From NCBI GenBank assembly GCA_041859045.1, contig JBHELB010000064.1, positions 4,921 through 68,920 of the forward strand: a DNA stretch of 64,000 nucleotides. The letters are read 5' to 3'. Origin of the DNA: JBHELB01 sp041859045 (GTDB lineage Bacteria > Hydrogenedentota > Hydrogenedentia > Hydrogenedentales > SLHB01). Below the pieces are notes generated by a model. It was not told the DNA's origin, made no database searches, and saw only the letters and a list, made by a program, of their open reading frames with translations. The translations under genes and the position numbers were made by a program. Below are positions 27,963 to 36,720 of this stretch, piece by piece (positions within the stretch are counted from its first letter, which is position 1; each line of letters starts with the position of its first letter).

Positions 27963-28478
27963 ATGAGACTTGAGGCCGCATCAATGACTCCGCCGCCCGG
28001 ACTACTGGATTTTCTCATCCAACTCGGGGATGGTGAAAATGGGTTTAGCGGAACACCTGTCGGCGTGGGGGACCTCACGCTGCCGGCATATCTGCAGCAG
28101 TGCTGCGATATGCCCGACCCCGCAAAACTGAAGCCTGGCCTAGTCTTGCAGACGATTTTCTGGATACTTGACTAGGCCGGCATGGCCGTCGGTATGGTGA
28201 GAATGCGGCACAGCCTGAACGAAAGACTGCGGTTTCACGGGGGGCACATCGGCTATTACATCCGTCGCGACCAACGGGGCAATGGCTATGCAAAGGAAGC
28301 ATTACGCCTCGCACTAGTCGAACTCTCAAGATTGGGTGAGACGCGGGCGCTTCTCACCGTTGAAGAGAGCAACGCGCCGTCAATTCGCGTTATTGAACAA
28401 AACCGCGGATGCTTGGAAAACACGGTAACTGATCTCGAGACTGGAAAGACCTTCAGACGGTACTGGGTTGATCTGTAA
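27963..28478 (+). pseudogene. GNAT acetyltransferase interrupted by an in-frame TAG
   Basis: One continuous frame encodes a typical small GNAT acetyltransferase of about 171 residues, but TAG at 28173-28175 splits it. The first part has the GDGENGFSGTP segment. The second part has GGHIGYYIRRDQRGNGYAKEAL with the acetyl-CoA pyrophosphate loop, and a normal C-terminus. The residues either side of the TAG (WILD then AGMAVGMVR) join exactly as in intact relatives, so only one codon is changed. TAG ends other genes here (kdpA and kdpB), so this is a nonsense mutation or a base error rather than a reassigned codon. A GTG at 27951 is an alternative start. Confidence 0.7.
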
Positions 28479-28785
28479 ATCCAAACCGATCCGAGACGGG
28501 CAGAATCGTTCGAGAAAGAATGACGTGCTGGGCGCATCACGGTAAGATATGCGCCATGAATGAGAACCCACCGGATAGAGCACCATTGCCCCCGTACTGC
28601 CGAAGACGAAGCGAAACGCCTCGGTTCTCCAACTGGAACCCCACGTCGTTTCGGCGTAGAATCCGATTCTCGTCCGCGGAAATGCACGGCGTCTACTGCA
28701 GCAGCTTCAATTGTGTAGTCTTGAATGTGGACAATTTGCCGGATTGTGGTTGGGCCCACATGAAATGTTCAGCGAGTGGTGAAAG
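28479..28785 (+). other. Intergenic stretch before the response regulator
   Basis: No convincing gene lies in these 307 bases. A perfect 7-bp dyad with an 11-base loop (GGCGCAT...ATGCGCC, 28531-28555) is present without a T-run. It may be a regulatory site for the response regulator gene or the foot of a transcript. An 89-codon frame starting at 28557 lacks protein-like composition. Confidence 0.4.
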
Positions 28786-30147
28786 ATGGGTGCTTGCTTG
28801 GACGACAAGATATCTTGGTTGAATGTTCTTATCGTCGATGATGAAGCGAACATTCGTAAGACGCTGTCGGTGTGCCTGGAAACGCGGGGACACCGTGTAA
28901 CGGCGGTTAGTAACGCGCGTGACGGACTAGCGGAAGCGGAGCGGCAGGTGTTCGATCTGGCTTTTGTCGACCTGCGGCTTGGTACGGAGAGCGGGCTTGA
29001 TCTGATTCCTGGGCTTCTGGCTTCGTGTCCGTGGCTTAAGGTGGTTGTGATTACCGCCTACGCGTCGATCGAAACCGCGGTTGAGGCGATGCGCCGCGGG
29101 GCGACCGACTACATTCCCAAACCGTTTACTCCCGAACAAGTGGAACTCGTCACCGAACGCATCAACGCGGTTCGCAGCATGGAACAACGCATTGCCTCGC
29201 TTCAGGAAGACTTAAATCGCTTGCATCCTAAAGAGACGTTTGTTTCCAGTCACCCGGGCATGCAGCGCGCCATAGCGATGGCACGCCAAGCGGCTACATC
29301 CGAAGCGGTGATTCTGTTGCGCGGCGCGAGTGGCACGGGTAAGAGCGTTCTTGCGCGGGCGATTCATGCGTGGAGCCGCAGGGCCAATCGGCCGCTCGCG
29401 GTCGTGTCGTGCCCAACGCTGAGCCCGGAGCTTCTAGAGAGTGAGTTGTTTGGCCATGTGAAGGGCGCTTTTACCGGGGCGCTCCGCGATACCCCCGGAC
29501 GCATTGCCGCGTGCGATGGCGGCACGCTGTTTCTGGATGAGATCGGCGATTTGCCGCTCACGATTCAGCCCAAGCTCCTCCGCTTCATTCAGGACAGAGA
29601 GTATGAACGGGTCGGCGACCACCGGACCCGTCGGAGCGACGTACGGGTTATCGCCGCCACCAACGCCGACCTCGACGCGGCGGTGAAAACCGGGCGTTTT
29701 CGAGAAGATTTGTACTATCGGCTGAATGTCATCCAGATCGAAATTCCCCCTCTTTTAGAGCGTCCCGATGATGTCGAAGCTTTGGCGCAAGGCATGCTCG
29801 CTTTCTTCTCCGCCCAGAATCACAAGACTTTCGCGGGTTTTACGGACGAAGCCTTGCAAGCCCTTCGCAGCTATGCGTGGCCTGGAAACATACGTGAGCT
29901 GCGCAACGTCGTGGAGCGTGCCGTCATCCTGTGCGGCGCTGACCGCATTGGCGTGGCGCAACTGCCGGAATCGATATCCCCGCAGACTCGCCCTCTCCAG
30001 ATCGGCGACCCCGTCATGTTGCATCAAATCGAGGAAGAACATATTCGGCGAATTCTTGCCTCGACACCGTCACTACAGCACGCCGCCGATCTCCTAGGAA
30101 TCGACCAAGCGACCCTCTGGCGCAAGCGCAAGCAATACGGAATCTGA
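28786..30147 (+). CDS. NtrC-family sigma-54-dependent response regulator next to kdp
   Basis: This 453-residue activator has a receiver domain (about residues 12-125; acidic pair in VDDE, phospho-acceptor Asp in FVDLRLG, conserved Lys in IPKPF). An AAA+ domain follows (Walker A GASGTGKS near 181, the sigma-54-contacting GAFTGA loop, FLDEIGDLP). A Fis-type HTH ends the protein (about 415-453). It should open sigma-54 polymerase when phosphorylated by the histidine kinase encoded just downstream. A near-perfect sigma-54 promoter lies between its stop and that kinase, ahead of all the kdp genes. This differs from the classical KdpE regulator, an OmpR-type factor. The start at 28786 has only a weak ribosome binding site. 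Confidence 0.93.
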   Translation: MGACLDDKISWLNVLIVDDEANIRKTLSVCLETRGHRVTAVSNARDGLAEAERQVFDLAFVDLRLGTESGLDLIPGLLASCPWLKVVVITAYASIETAVEAMRRGATDYIPKPFTPEQVELVTERINAVRSMEQRIASLQEDLNRLHPKETFVSSHPGMQRAIAMARQAATSEAVILLRGASGTGKSVLARAIHAWSRRANRPLAVVSCPTLSPELLESELFGHVKGAFTGALRDTPGRIAACDGGTLFLDEIGDLPLTIQPKLLRFIQDREYERVGDHRTRRSDVRVIAATNADLDAAVKTGRFREDLYYRLNVIQIEIPPLLERPDDVEALAQGMLAFFSAQNHKTFAGFTDEALQALRSYAWPGNIRELRNVVERAVILCGADRIGVAQLPESISPQTRPLQIGDPVMLHQIEEEHIRRILASTPSLQHAADLLGIDQATLWRKRKQYGI

Positions 30148-30196
30148 ACCGGATTCCATTCTCCTTTTTCATTCCACATTGCATTCTGCAAGACCA

Positions 30197-30219
30197 ATCA
30201 GACGCGATTCTTGTCTGAT
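30197..30219 (+). promoter_or_regulatory. Candidate upstream activator site (perfect dyad)
   Basis: A perfect inverted repeat ATCAGAC-N9-GTCTGAT lies about 58-80 bases upstream of the -24 element, the usual distance for an NtrC-type enhancer site. It has no following T-run, so it is unlikely to be the terminator of the regulator gene. A smaller palindrome (TTGCATTCTGCAA, 30179-30191) lies just before it. Binding by the adjacent regulator is inferred from position. Confidence 0.5.
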
Positions 30220-30276
30220 GCAAGGCGCCGCGGCTTCACGTCACTTATAAGTGCCATGTTTTCAACAGGCGGACAT

Positions 30277-30292
30277 TGGCACAGAGCATGCG
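30277..30292 (+). promoter_or_regulatory. Sigma-54 (-24/-12) promoter for the kinase-kdp operon
   Basis: TGGCACAGAGCATGCG matches the sigma-54 consensus TGGCACG-N4-TTGCA with the invariant GG and GC at exact spacing. It lies 32 bases before the kinase ATG, giving a predicted transcription start near 30303. The regulator encoded immediately upstream has the GAFTGA motif needed to work on such promoters. Confidence 0.75.
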
Positions 30293-30323
30293 TTGATAAA
30301 GTGGCGGAATACACGAGGTGACG

Positions 30324-32168
30324 ATGTTCGGGATTCGACAAAAACTCATGCTCGGCTTCGGCGGGCTGCTGGCGACCGTTGTCGTCATTGGCGCGCTGAC
30401 CATGTCGCAGATCGCGAGTCTGGGACAAGCCGTTGACGTGATCCTGCGCGAGAACTATCGCAGTGTGATCGCGTGCCAGAACATGAAGGAAGCCCTGGAA
30501 AGGATGGACAGTGGCGTCCTCTTCTCGTTTGCAGGGAGCCGGGATGAGGGACAGCGTTACATCACCGAGAACGCGCAGCGGTTTCGCGACGCATTGAACG
30601 TTGAGCTGGGCAATATCACGTTGCCCGGAGAACAAGATAAGGCCAATCATATCCGCGCGCTGTTTGACCAGTACTCGGCAGAGATTCCTTCAGCAATCAA
30701 CCCCAATATGGCGCTTGAAATGCGTCGAGCGGCCTATTTCGACAGACTCTTGCCGTTATTCCAGGAGATAAAGCGCGCGTCTCAAGAAATACTGGATATG
30801 AATCAGGCGAACATGAGCGAGGCGAACGACAACGCTCGCAACCTGGCGACCTCGGCTCAGCGTCGTATGCTCACCACGATCGTGGTATGTGCGACGATTG
30901 CACTCGTCTTCATCTTCTTCATCCAACGTTGGATTCTCACGCCCGTTCGGAAACTCATCGAATCGACCCGCGAGATTCGGGAAGGAAACCTCGACCTCGT
31001 CTTGAATTTTCAGTCTCGGGATGAGATCGGTCAGCTCTCGGAATCGTTTAACGAGATGACCTCGGCCCTCCGCTCTGTGAAGAAGCAAGACCGCTTCGAC
31101 CTCGTACGAACCAAACGAGCAACGGAAGAAGTGTTCAATGCGTTACCCACCGCGATCGCCGTGGTCAATCTGAATGATGTTGTGGAAATCGCTACGGAAA
31201 CCGCCGGGCGTTACTTCGGGTTGCTCCCCGGCAAGTCAATTCGCGACCTCGGCATGGATTGGCTTCCCGAACTGGTGGAACGCGCCATGACCGAACGGCG
31301 CATGATCGAACGTGACGTGCGCGAGCAATGGGTCCAGCAGTTTATTGATGGTCAGGAGCATTTCTTTCTGCCGACGGCCGTTCCTATTCCTGTGGGAAGT
31401 CGCGTTTCCGCCCCCACCGGGACCGCAGTCATTCTGAAAGACGTCACCCTGATTCACGAGCAACGCGAACTCAAGCGTGGCGTAGTGTCCACGGTATCTC
31501 ATCAGTTGAAGACCCCGCTTCAGTCCTTGCGAATGGCCATACATTTGCTGTTGGAGGAGCGGGTCGGAAGACTGAATGAAAAGCAACAAGAACTCGCGTC
31601 TGCCGCCAAAGAGGAAAGTGATCGGCTGGCGGCAATCGTCGGCGACCTGTTGGACCTCGATCGGATCGAGTCTGACGGAACCCTGCTGGAAATCACGCCG
31701 GTCGCGCCGCTGGCTCTCGTGCGCGACGCAGTTGGGCCATATCTGAGCGAGGCCAAAGGACGAGGCGTCACGTTGACAGATTCGGTACCAGACGATTTGC
31801 CCGATGTCCTGGCCGACCGTTCGCGCATCGGACACGTGTTTGCAAACCTGCTGTCCAACGCGCTCCGCTTCACCCAACCCGGCGGAACAATAACGGTCAG
31901 CGCAACGCTCGAATCGGACGCGGTCCGTTTTATGGTCAAAGATACCGGGGTGGGAATAGCTCCCGAGCACATACATCGGGTGTTCGAGCCCTTCTACCGA
32001 GTTCCCGGGCAAGACGAAAAGAGCGGCGTGGGGCTCGGGCTGGCTATCGTAAAGGAAATCGTTCAGGCGCATGGAGGCGCCGTCTCGGCGCAGAGCGCTA
32101 TCGGAGAGGGAACGCGGTTCAGTTTCACGGTTCCCATAAACGCCCGCTCGTCGCACATAGAGGAGTGA
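30324..32168 (+). CDS. Membrane sensor histidine kinase (HAMP-PAS-HisKA-HATPase) of the kdp cluster
   Basis: This 614-residue kinase has two membrane helices (about residues 12-32 and 190-210) enclosing a helical periplasmic sensor. HAMP, PAS-like, HisKA (SHQLKTP with the phospho-His near residue 392) and HATPase domains follow (N box ANLLSNALRF, G boxes DTGVGIAP and GVGLGLAIV). It lacks the KdpD and Usp sensory domains, which are encoded separately downstream. ATG 30324 is chosen over GTG 30318 because of the GAGG just before it. It is the first gene under the sigma-54 promoter and probably phosphorylates the upstream NtrC-type regulator. Confidence 0.92.
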   Translation: MFGIRQKLMLGFGGLLATVVVIGALTMSQIASLGQAVDVILRENYRSVIACQNMKEALERMDSGVLFSFAGSRDEGQRYITENAQRFRDALNVELGNITLPGEQDKANHIRALFDQYSAEIPSAINPNMALEMRRAAYFDRLLPLFQEIKRASQEILDMNQANMSEANDNARNLATSAQRRMLTTIVVCATIALVFIFFIQRWILTPVRKLIESTREIREGNLDLVLNFQSRDEIGQLSESFNEMTSALRSVKKQDRFDLVRTKRATEEVFNALPTAIAVVNLNDVVEIATETAGRYFGLLPGKSIRDLGMDWLPELVERAMTERRMIERDVREQWVQQFIDGQEHFFLPTAVPIPVGSRVSAPTGTAVILKDVTLIHEQRELKRGVVSTVSHQLKTPLQSLRMAIHLLLEERVGRLNEKQQELASAAKEESDRLAAIVGDLLDLDRIESDGTLLEITPVAPLALVRDAVGPYLSEAKGRGVTLTDSVPDDLPDVLADRSRIGHVFANLLSNALRFTQPGGTITVSATLESDAVRFMVKDTGVGIAPEHIHRVFEPFYRVPGQDEKSGVGLGLAIVKEIVQAHGGAVSAQSAIGEGTRFSFTVPINARSSHIEE

Positions 32169-32173
32169 CATCC

Positions 32174-32254
32174 ATGTTTGTCGTTTATCTATTGATCGGC
32201 CCAATCACCTTTGCGGCCCTTGCGGGCCTCACACTTCTCTGCGAGAAGTTGTAG
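32174..32254 (+). CDS. 26-residue membrane peptide before kdpF
   Basis: This very short frame encodes one hydrophobic helix (VVYLLIGPITFAALAGL) ending in CEKL. It lies between the kinase and the kdpF-like peptide with a five-base gap, and its stop region carries AGGAGG that serves the next start. Similar tiny hydrophobic frames with a CE(K/R)L end precede kdpF in other bacteria as I recall. It may be a structural or stabilising peptide of the Kdp pump. Function is not known. Confidence 0.6.
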   Translation: MFVVYLLIGPITFAALAGLTLLCEKL

Positions 32255-32263
32255 GAGGCCGCT

Positions 32264-32344
32264 ATGATTTATGCTGCCGGCGTCGTTCTTGTGGCAAGCA
32301 TGGCGTATCTGATCTATGCCATCGTCGACCCTGAAAGATTCTGA
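32264..32344 (+). CDS. kdpF: KdpF-like small subunit of the potassium-transporting ATPase
   Basis: A 26-residue peptide with a single membrane helix (AAGVVLVASMAYLIYAIVDP) and the typical PERF ending of KdpF, which stabilises the KdpABC complex. GGAGG precedes the start, and the kdpA gene begins 12 bases after the stop. Length, helix and position all fit KdpF. Confidence 0.8.
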   Translation: MIYAAGVVLVASMAYLIYAIVDPERF

Positions 32345-32356
32345 GGAATTACGAGC

Positions 32357-34000
32357 ATGTCTATCCTTCTCGTCGTCGTTGTTGTGGGAGGCACCGCGCT
32401 TCTTTCATGGCCTTTGGGCAAATACATGGCGGTTGTCATGTGTTCGACGCTGGGAACCGTTGTGGACCGCTTCGGAGGTCGCATGGAGGGGCAGACATGG
32501 AAGGAGTACTGCCTGTCTCTTCTCCTGTTCAACGCCATCATGTTTGTGGCGGTTTATCTGCTTATCTCGTTTCAAACCTTCCTCCCCCTCAATCCCGACA
32601 AGAAGGGAATGATTGAGCCAAGCCTGCTTTTCAACACGGTGGCTTCGTTTGTCACGAACACAAATTTGCAGCACTACTCCGGCGAGGTCAGCATGAGTTA
32701 CTTCAGCCAACTCTTCGGACTGATGTGGCTGCAATTCGTGTCGGCCTCGACGGGGATTGCGGCATTGGCTGCGCTCTCGCGCGGACTCGCCGGAAACGTA
32801 CAGATCGGCAATTTTTATCGCGACCTGTTGCGGGTCTCGCTTTTGATCCTGCTGCCTCTCGCGAGCGTCGTCGCCATCGTACTGCTGCTTGGCGGAATTC
32901 CCATGACATTGAAGGGCGCGGTCAACGCGACGACGCTCGAGGGCGTCACCCAGACCATTGCGCGCGGCCCGGTAGCGGCCTTCGTCGCCATCAAACAACT
33001 GGGAACCAACGGGGGCGGATTCTTTGGCCCGAATTCCACGCATCCGCTCGAGAACCCGTCGTTCTGGACCAATCTCGTTGAGTGTGTGTCAATTTTGCTC
33101 CTGCCGATGGCCAGCGTCTGGATGTTTGGACATATCACCAAGCGAATGCGCCATGCCGCCGTCATCTTCGCTGTGATGGCGATCCTATTGATCGCGAAGG
33201 TCAGTTGGGCCGTTTGCTTTGAGAGCATGCCCGCCGCCGCGTTCCACGGCCTTCCCGTCGCGCAGACGGCCAATCTGGAAGGCAAAGAATTGCGTTTCGG
33301 CGCGGGAACCGGTCCTCTGTGGGCGGCGCTGACAACGAGCACGAGCAACGGCTCGGTCAATTGCATGCATGACAGTCTGAATCCTTTGACGACCTTGGCA
33401 CTGTTCGCGGGCATGTGGCTCAACGTCACGTTTGGCGGAGTGGGCGTTGGCTTGATCAACATGTTCCTGTACATCGTCGTGGGCGTTTTCATCTGCGGAA
33501 TGATGGTCGGGCGAACGCCCGAGTACTTGGCGCGCAAAGTCGAAACGCGAGAAATGAAACTCGCGCTGCTGGCGCTGTTGATTCATCCCCTCTTTATCCT
33601 GGGCGGAACGGCTCTATTCGCCGCCACATCGTGGGGGATGGGCGCCGTTCATAATCCAGGCGCTCGCGGTTTCATGGAGATCCTTTATGAATTTAGCTCA
33701 GCTACCGCGAACAATGGTTCCGGCCTAGAGGGACTTGGTGACACTACGGTCCCGTGGAACCTGGCGACCGGTATTGTCATGCTACTGGCGCGGTACATCC
33801 CGATTCTCCTTCCCCTCGCTATTGCGGGTTTTCTAGCGGAGAAAAAACCGACCCCCGAAACGTCGGGAACGCTGCGCGTCGACACGCCACTATTCGGGAT
33901 GATTATTTTGGGCAGCGTCGTGTTCATCGGTGCGCTGTTGTTCTTGCCTGCGGCTGTCTTGGGACCGATCGCAGAGCATCTTGCCACGAAGCCCTTCTAG
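32357..34000 (+). CDS. kdpA: Potassium-transporting ATPase subunit KdpA
   Basis: KdpA is the channel-like, K+-binding subunit of the high-affinity KdpFABC pump in the inner membrane. The 547 residues have about ten membrane helices and selectivity-filter-like loops, with NTNLQHYSGE in the first repeat and LGTNGGGFFGPNSTHPLENP in the second. Length is normal for the family. The stop TAG carries the GGAG used by kdpB. Confidence 0.97.
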   Translation: MSILLVVVVVGGTALLSWPLGKYMAVVMCSTLGTVVDRFGGRMEGQTWKEYCLSLLLFNAIMFVAVYLLISFQTFLPLNPDKKGMIEPSLLFNTVASFVTNTNLQHYSGEVSMSYFSQLFGLMWLQFVSASTGIAALAALSRGLAGNVQIGNFYRDLLRVSLLILLPLASVVAIVLLLGGIPMTLKGAVNATTLEGVTQTIARGPVAAFVAIKQLGTNGGGFFGPNSTHPLENPSFWTNLVECVSILLLPMASVWMFGHITKRMRHAAVIFAVMAILLIAKVSWAVCFESMPAAAFHGLPVAQTANLEGKELRFGAGTGPLWAALTTSTSNGSVNCMHDSLNPLTTLALFAGMWLNVTFGGVGVGLINMFLYIVVGVFICGMMVGRTPEYLARKVETREMKLALLALLIHPLFILGGTALFAATSWGMGAVHNPGARGFMEILYEFSSATANNGSGLEGLGDTTVPWNLATGIVMLLARYIPILLPLAIAGFLAEKKPTPETSGTLRVDTPLFGMIILGSVVFIGALLFLPAAVLGPIAEHLATKPF

Positions 34001-34012
34001 GAGTTGACGGAC

Positions 34013-36106
34013 ATGCTCTTCGATAATGAACAGAATGCTGAAAATGGAGTTCGCGCGAAGCTCAATCGTCGGTATGCGCGACGGGCTTCACTTTTCGAGA
34101 GGGACTTGGTCCTTACGGCGCTTACACAGAGCTTCGCGATGCTGAAGCCTTGGATCATGGCGCGCAATCCAGTCATGTTTGTTACCGAAATCGGCGCGGT
34201 CCTGACAACGCTCATTCTCGCTCAGGACATAGCGCGAAGAGACGGCTCGCTCCTTTACACCTTTTCCGTTGCGGCGGTCTTGTGGGTCACGGTCTTGTTC
34301 GCGAACTTCGCCGAAGCCTTGGCCGAGGCGCGCGGCAAGGCGCAAGCCAACACGTTACGCCGGACACGCCGTCAGACCGTTGCTCGGCGCGTGTTCGATT
34401 CCGGTGCGACGGCGGAAGTCTCATCCGATGAACTGAATGCAGGGGACATCGTGTTGGTCGTGGCTGGCGAAATCATCCCGAGCGATGGCGAGGTAATCGA
34501 AGGCGCCGCGACTGTGGACGAATCGGCTATCACGGGCGAATCGGCCCCCGTTGTTCGTGAAGCCGGTGGCGACCGCTCGGGCGTTACGGGCGGCACACGC
34601 GTGCTTTCCGATCAACTCACGATTCGCATTACCGCTGGCGCGGGCGACTCGTTTCTCGATCGCATGATCGCGTTGGTGGAAGGCGCCGTACGACAGAAAA
34701 CGCCCAATGAATTGGCGCTTACCGTCACGTTGGCGGGACTGACCTTGGCGTTCCTCATGGTGACCGGCGCGCTCTGGCCGATGGGGCGCTACTTCAATGT
34801 GGATATTCCCGTGCCGACGTTGGTCGCGCTGCTGGTCTGCCTGATTCCCACAACGATTGGGGCGTTGCTCGCCGCCATCGGACTCGCGGGTATGGACCGC
34901 GCCTTGTCTGCGAACGTGCTGGCCAAGAGCGGCAAGGCAGTCGAATTGGCCGGTGATATCGATACGCTGCTGCTGGACAAAACCGGCACCATCACGATGG
35001 GGGACCGCCAAGCGACGGAGTACTGTCCATTACCAGGCGTGGAACAAGCGCATCTGGTTGCGACGGCAATGCTCGCGTCTTTCGGCGATCTGACACCAGA
35101 GGGCAAGTCCATCGTTACGCTCGGCGAGAAGACGCTAGGCTCCCATGCGCCGCGAGACGAAGGGGACGGAAAGATAATCGTGTTTACGGCGCAGACTCGG
35201 TTGAGCGGTTTGGACCTTCCTGACGGACGTTGTTTGCGAAAGGGCGCTTCGGACGCGGTCATGGCGTTCGTGCGCGCACAGGGCGGAACCATCCCGGGCG
35301 AGTTGCAGAGCACGGTCGATCGCGTTGCACGCCAGGGCGCTACGCCCATCGTCGTCGCGGAGGGAACGGAAATCCTGGGCGTTGTCGCGTTGTCAGACGT
35401 GCTTAAACCCGGAATCCGCGACCGCTTCGAGCGACTGCGCGCGATGGGACTTCGTGTCGTGATGGTTACGGGCGACAACCCGCTCACGGCGGCCGCCATT
35501 GCGCAGCAAGCGGGTGTTGATGACTACATTGCCGAGGCGAGGCCCGAAGACAAGCTCGACTACATCCGAAAAGAACAGCGCGCCGGGCGGCTGATCGCGA
35601 TGATGGGAGACGGCACAAACGACGCCCCTGCCTTGGCCCAAGCCGACATTGGCGTGGCGATGAACTCCGGCACGCAAGCCGCCAAAGAGGCCGGCAACAT
35701 GGTTGATCTCGACAGCGACCCGACGAAGCTGATCGAGGTCATCGAAATCGGAAAGCAACTGCTCATGACGCGCGGCGCGTTAACGACCTTCTCCATCGCC
35801 AACGACGTGGCGAAGTATTTCGCGATCATTCCGGCCATGTTTATGTTGGCCATTCCGCAGTTGGCGGTGCTCAATATCATGAGCCTAAACACGCCCGCCA
35901 GCGCCATTCTGTCAGCACTCATTTTCAACGCCATTATTATCCCGGTCCTCATCCCCATTGCCCTCAAAGGCGTGAAATACCGCCCCATGGGCGCCGAGGC
36001 TCTTTTGCGCAAGAATCTTCTGATATACGGGTTGGGCGGCATTCTGGCGCCGTTCTTCGGGATCAAGTTGATCGACATCCTGCTGGGAATGACGGGCGTC
36101 TTCTAG
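34013..36106 (+). CDS. kdpB: Potassium-transporting ATPase ATP-binding subunit KdpB
   Basis: KdpB is the P-type ATPase subunit that energises KdpA. From ATG 34013 it has 697 residues. The sequence shows the actuator motif TGES, the phosphorylation site DKTGTITMG and the hinge motif GDGTNDAPA. Start 34013 is used because AGGAG lies nine bases upstream; a TTG at 34004 would leave no room for a ribosome binding site. Helix number and length are as expected. Confidence 0.97.
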   Translation: MLFDNEQNAENGVRAKLNRRYARRASLFERDLVLTALTQSFAMLKPWIMARNPVMFVTEIGAVLTTLILAQDIARRDGSLLYTFSVAAVLWVTVLFANFAEALAEARGKAQANTLRRTRRQTVARRVFDSGATAEVSSDELNAGDIVLVVAGEIIPSDGEVIEGAATVDESAITGESAPVVREAGGDRSGVTGGTRVLSDQLTIRITAGAGDSFLDRMIALVEGAVRQKTPNELALTVTLAGLTLAFLMVTGALWPMGRYFNVDIPVPTLVALLVCLIPTTIGALLAAIGLAGMDRALSANVLAKSGKAVELAGDIDTLLLDKTGTITMGDRQATEYCPLPGVEQAHLVATAMLASFGDLTPEGKSIVTLGEKTLGSHAPRDEGDGKIIVFTAQTRLSGLDLPDGRCLRKGASDAVMAFVRAQGGTIPGELQSTVDRVARQGATPIVVAEGTEILGVVALSDVLKPGIRDRFERLRAMGLRVVMVTGDNPLTAAAIAQQAGVDDYIAEARPEDKLDYIRKEQRAGRLIAMMGDGTNDAPALAQADIGVAMNSGTQAAKEAGNMVDLDSDPTKLIEVIEIGKQLLMTRGALTTFSIANDVAKYFAIIPAMFMLAIPQLAVLNIMSLNTPASAILSALIFNAIIIPVLIPIALKGVKYRPMGAEALLRKNLLIYGLGGILAPFFGIKLIDILLGMTGVF

Positions 36107-36117
36107 GAGGCATACGA

Positions 36118-36690
36118 ATGAAAAAGCTTGGATCGCAAATAGTCACATCGCTTCGCGTCGTGATAGTGACGTGGCTCGTCTGCAGCGGTCTTTATACGCT
36201 CGCTGTCCTCGCCATCGGCCAACTCTTCGTCCCGGAAACCGCCAACGGTTCGGTCGTCCGCGACGAGCGCGGAGAGACGATCGGCAGTAGACTAATCGCT
36301 CAGAAATTCACCAGACCTGAGTATTTCTGGCCACGTCCTTCAGCCGTCGACTACAACGCGGCGAGCGCCGGAGGCAGCAACCTTAGTCCCACAAACCCAG
36401 CATTGCGCGAACGAGCGCAACAGACGCTCGCTGCCTACCACGCCGACAGCGCTTTCCCAATCCCGGCCGACCTCGTAACGGCATCCGGCAGTGGCCTAGA
36501 CCCCGATATCACGGAGCAAGCGGCTCTATTTCAGGCCGACCGCATCGCCGCGGCTCGGCATGTAGACCGCACTTCGGTTGAAGGCATAATCGAAGCCAAC
36601 GCTGCACGCCCCGGCGGCATATTTACAAATGAACGGCAGGTCAATGTTCTTGCGGTAAACATGGACCTCGATAGGATGAACAGGCATTAG
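36118..36690 (+). CDS. kdpC: Potassium-transporting ATPase subunit KdpC
   Basis: KdpC (190 residues) is the single-helix accessory subunit thought to raise nucleotide affinity of KdpB. It has an N-terminal membrane helix (residues about 14-34) and the family segments IAQKFTRPEYFWPRPSA and SNLSPTNPAL, followed by DLVTASGSGLDPDI. AGGAGG lies just before the start, and the gene follows kdpB after 11 bases. Confidence 0.96.
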   Translation: MKKLGSQIVTSLRVVIVTWLVCSGLYTLAVLAIGQLFVPETANGSVVRDERGETIGSRLIAQKFTRPEYFWPRPSAVDYNAASAGGSNLSPTNPALRERAQQTLAAYHADSAFPIPADLVTASGSGLDPDITEQAALFQADRIAAARHVDRTSVEGIIEANAARPGGIFTNERQVNVLAVNMDLDRMNRH

Positions 36691-36720
36691 CAGGCCAACG
36701 CTTGTGAGGAGTTTCCAAAC

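Noticed and set aside
28173..28175. TAG in the GNAT gene read as an amino acid
   Set aside because: TAG ends kdpA, kdpB and other genes here, and no recoding signal is visible.
28557..28825. 89-codon frame before the response regulator
   Set aside because: Low-complexity, Arg/Ser/Pro-rich translation, no ribosome binding site, and it overlaps the regulator start.
30197..30219. Dyad as terminator of the response regulator gene
   Set aside because: Seven-base arms with a nine-base loop and no T-run; its distance to the sigma-54 promoter suits an activator site better.
32405..33537. Long - strand frames opposite kdpA
   Set aside because: Shadow frames; kdpA is unmistakable on the + strand and the antisense products have biased composition.
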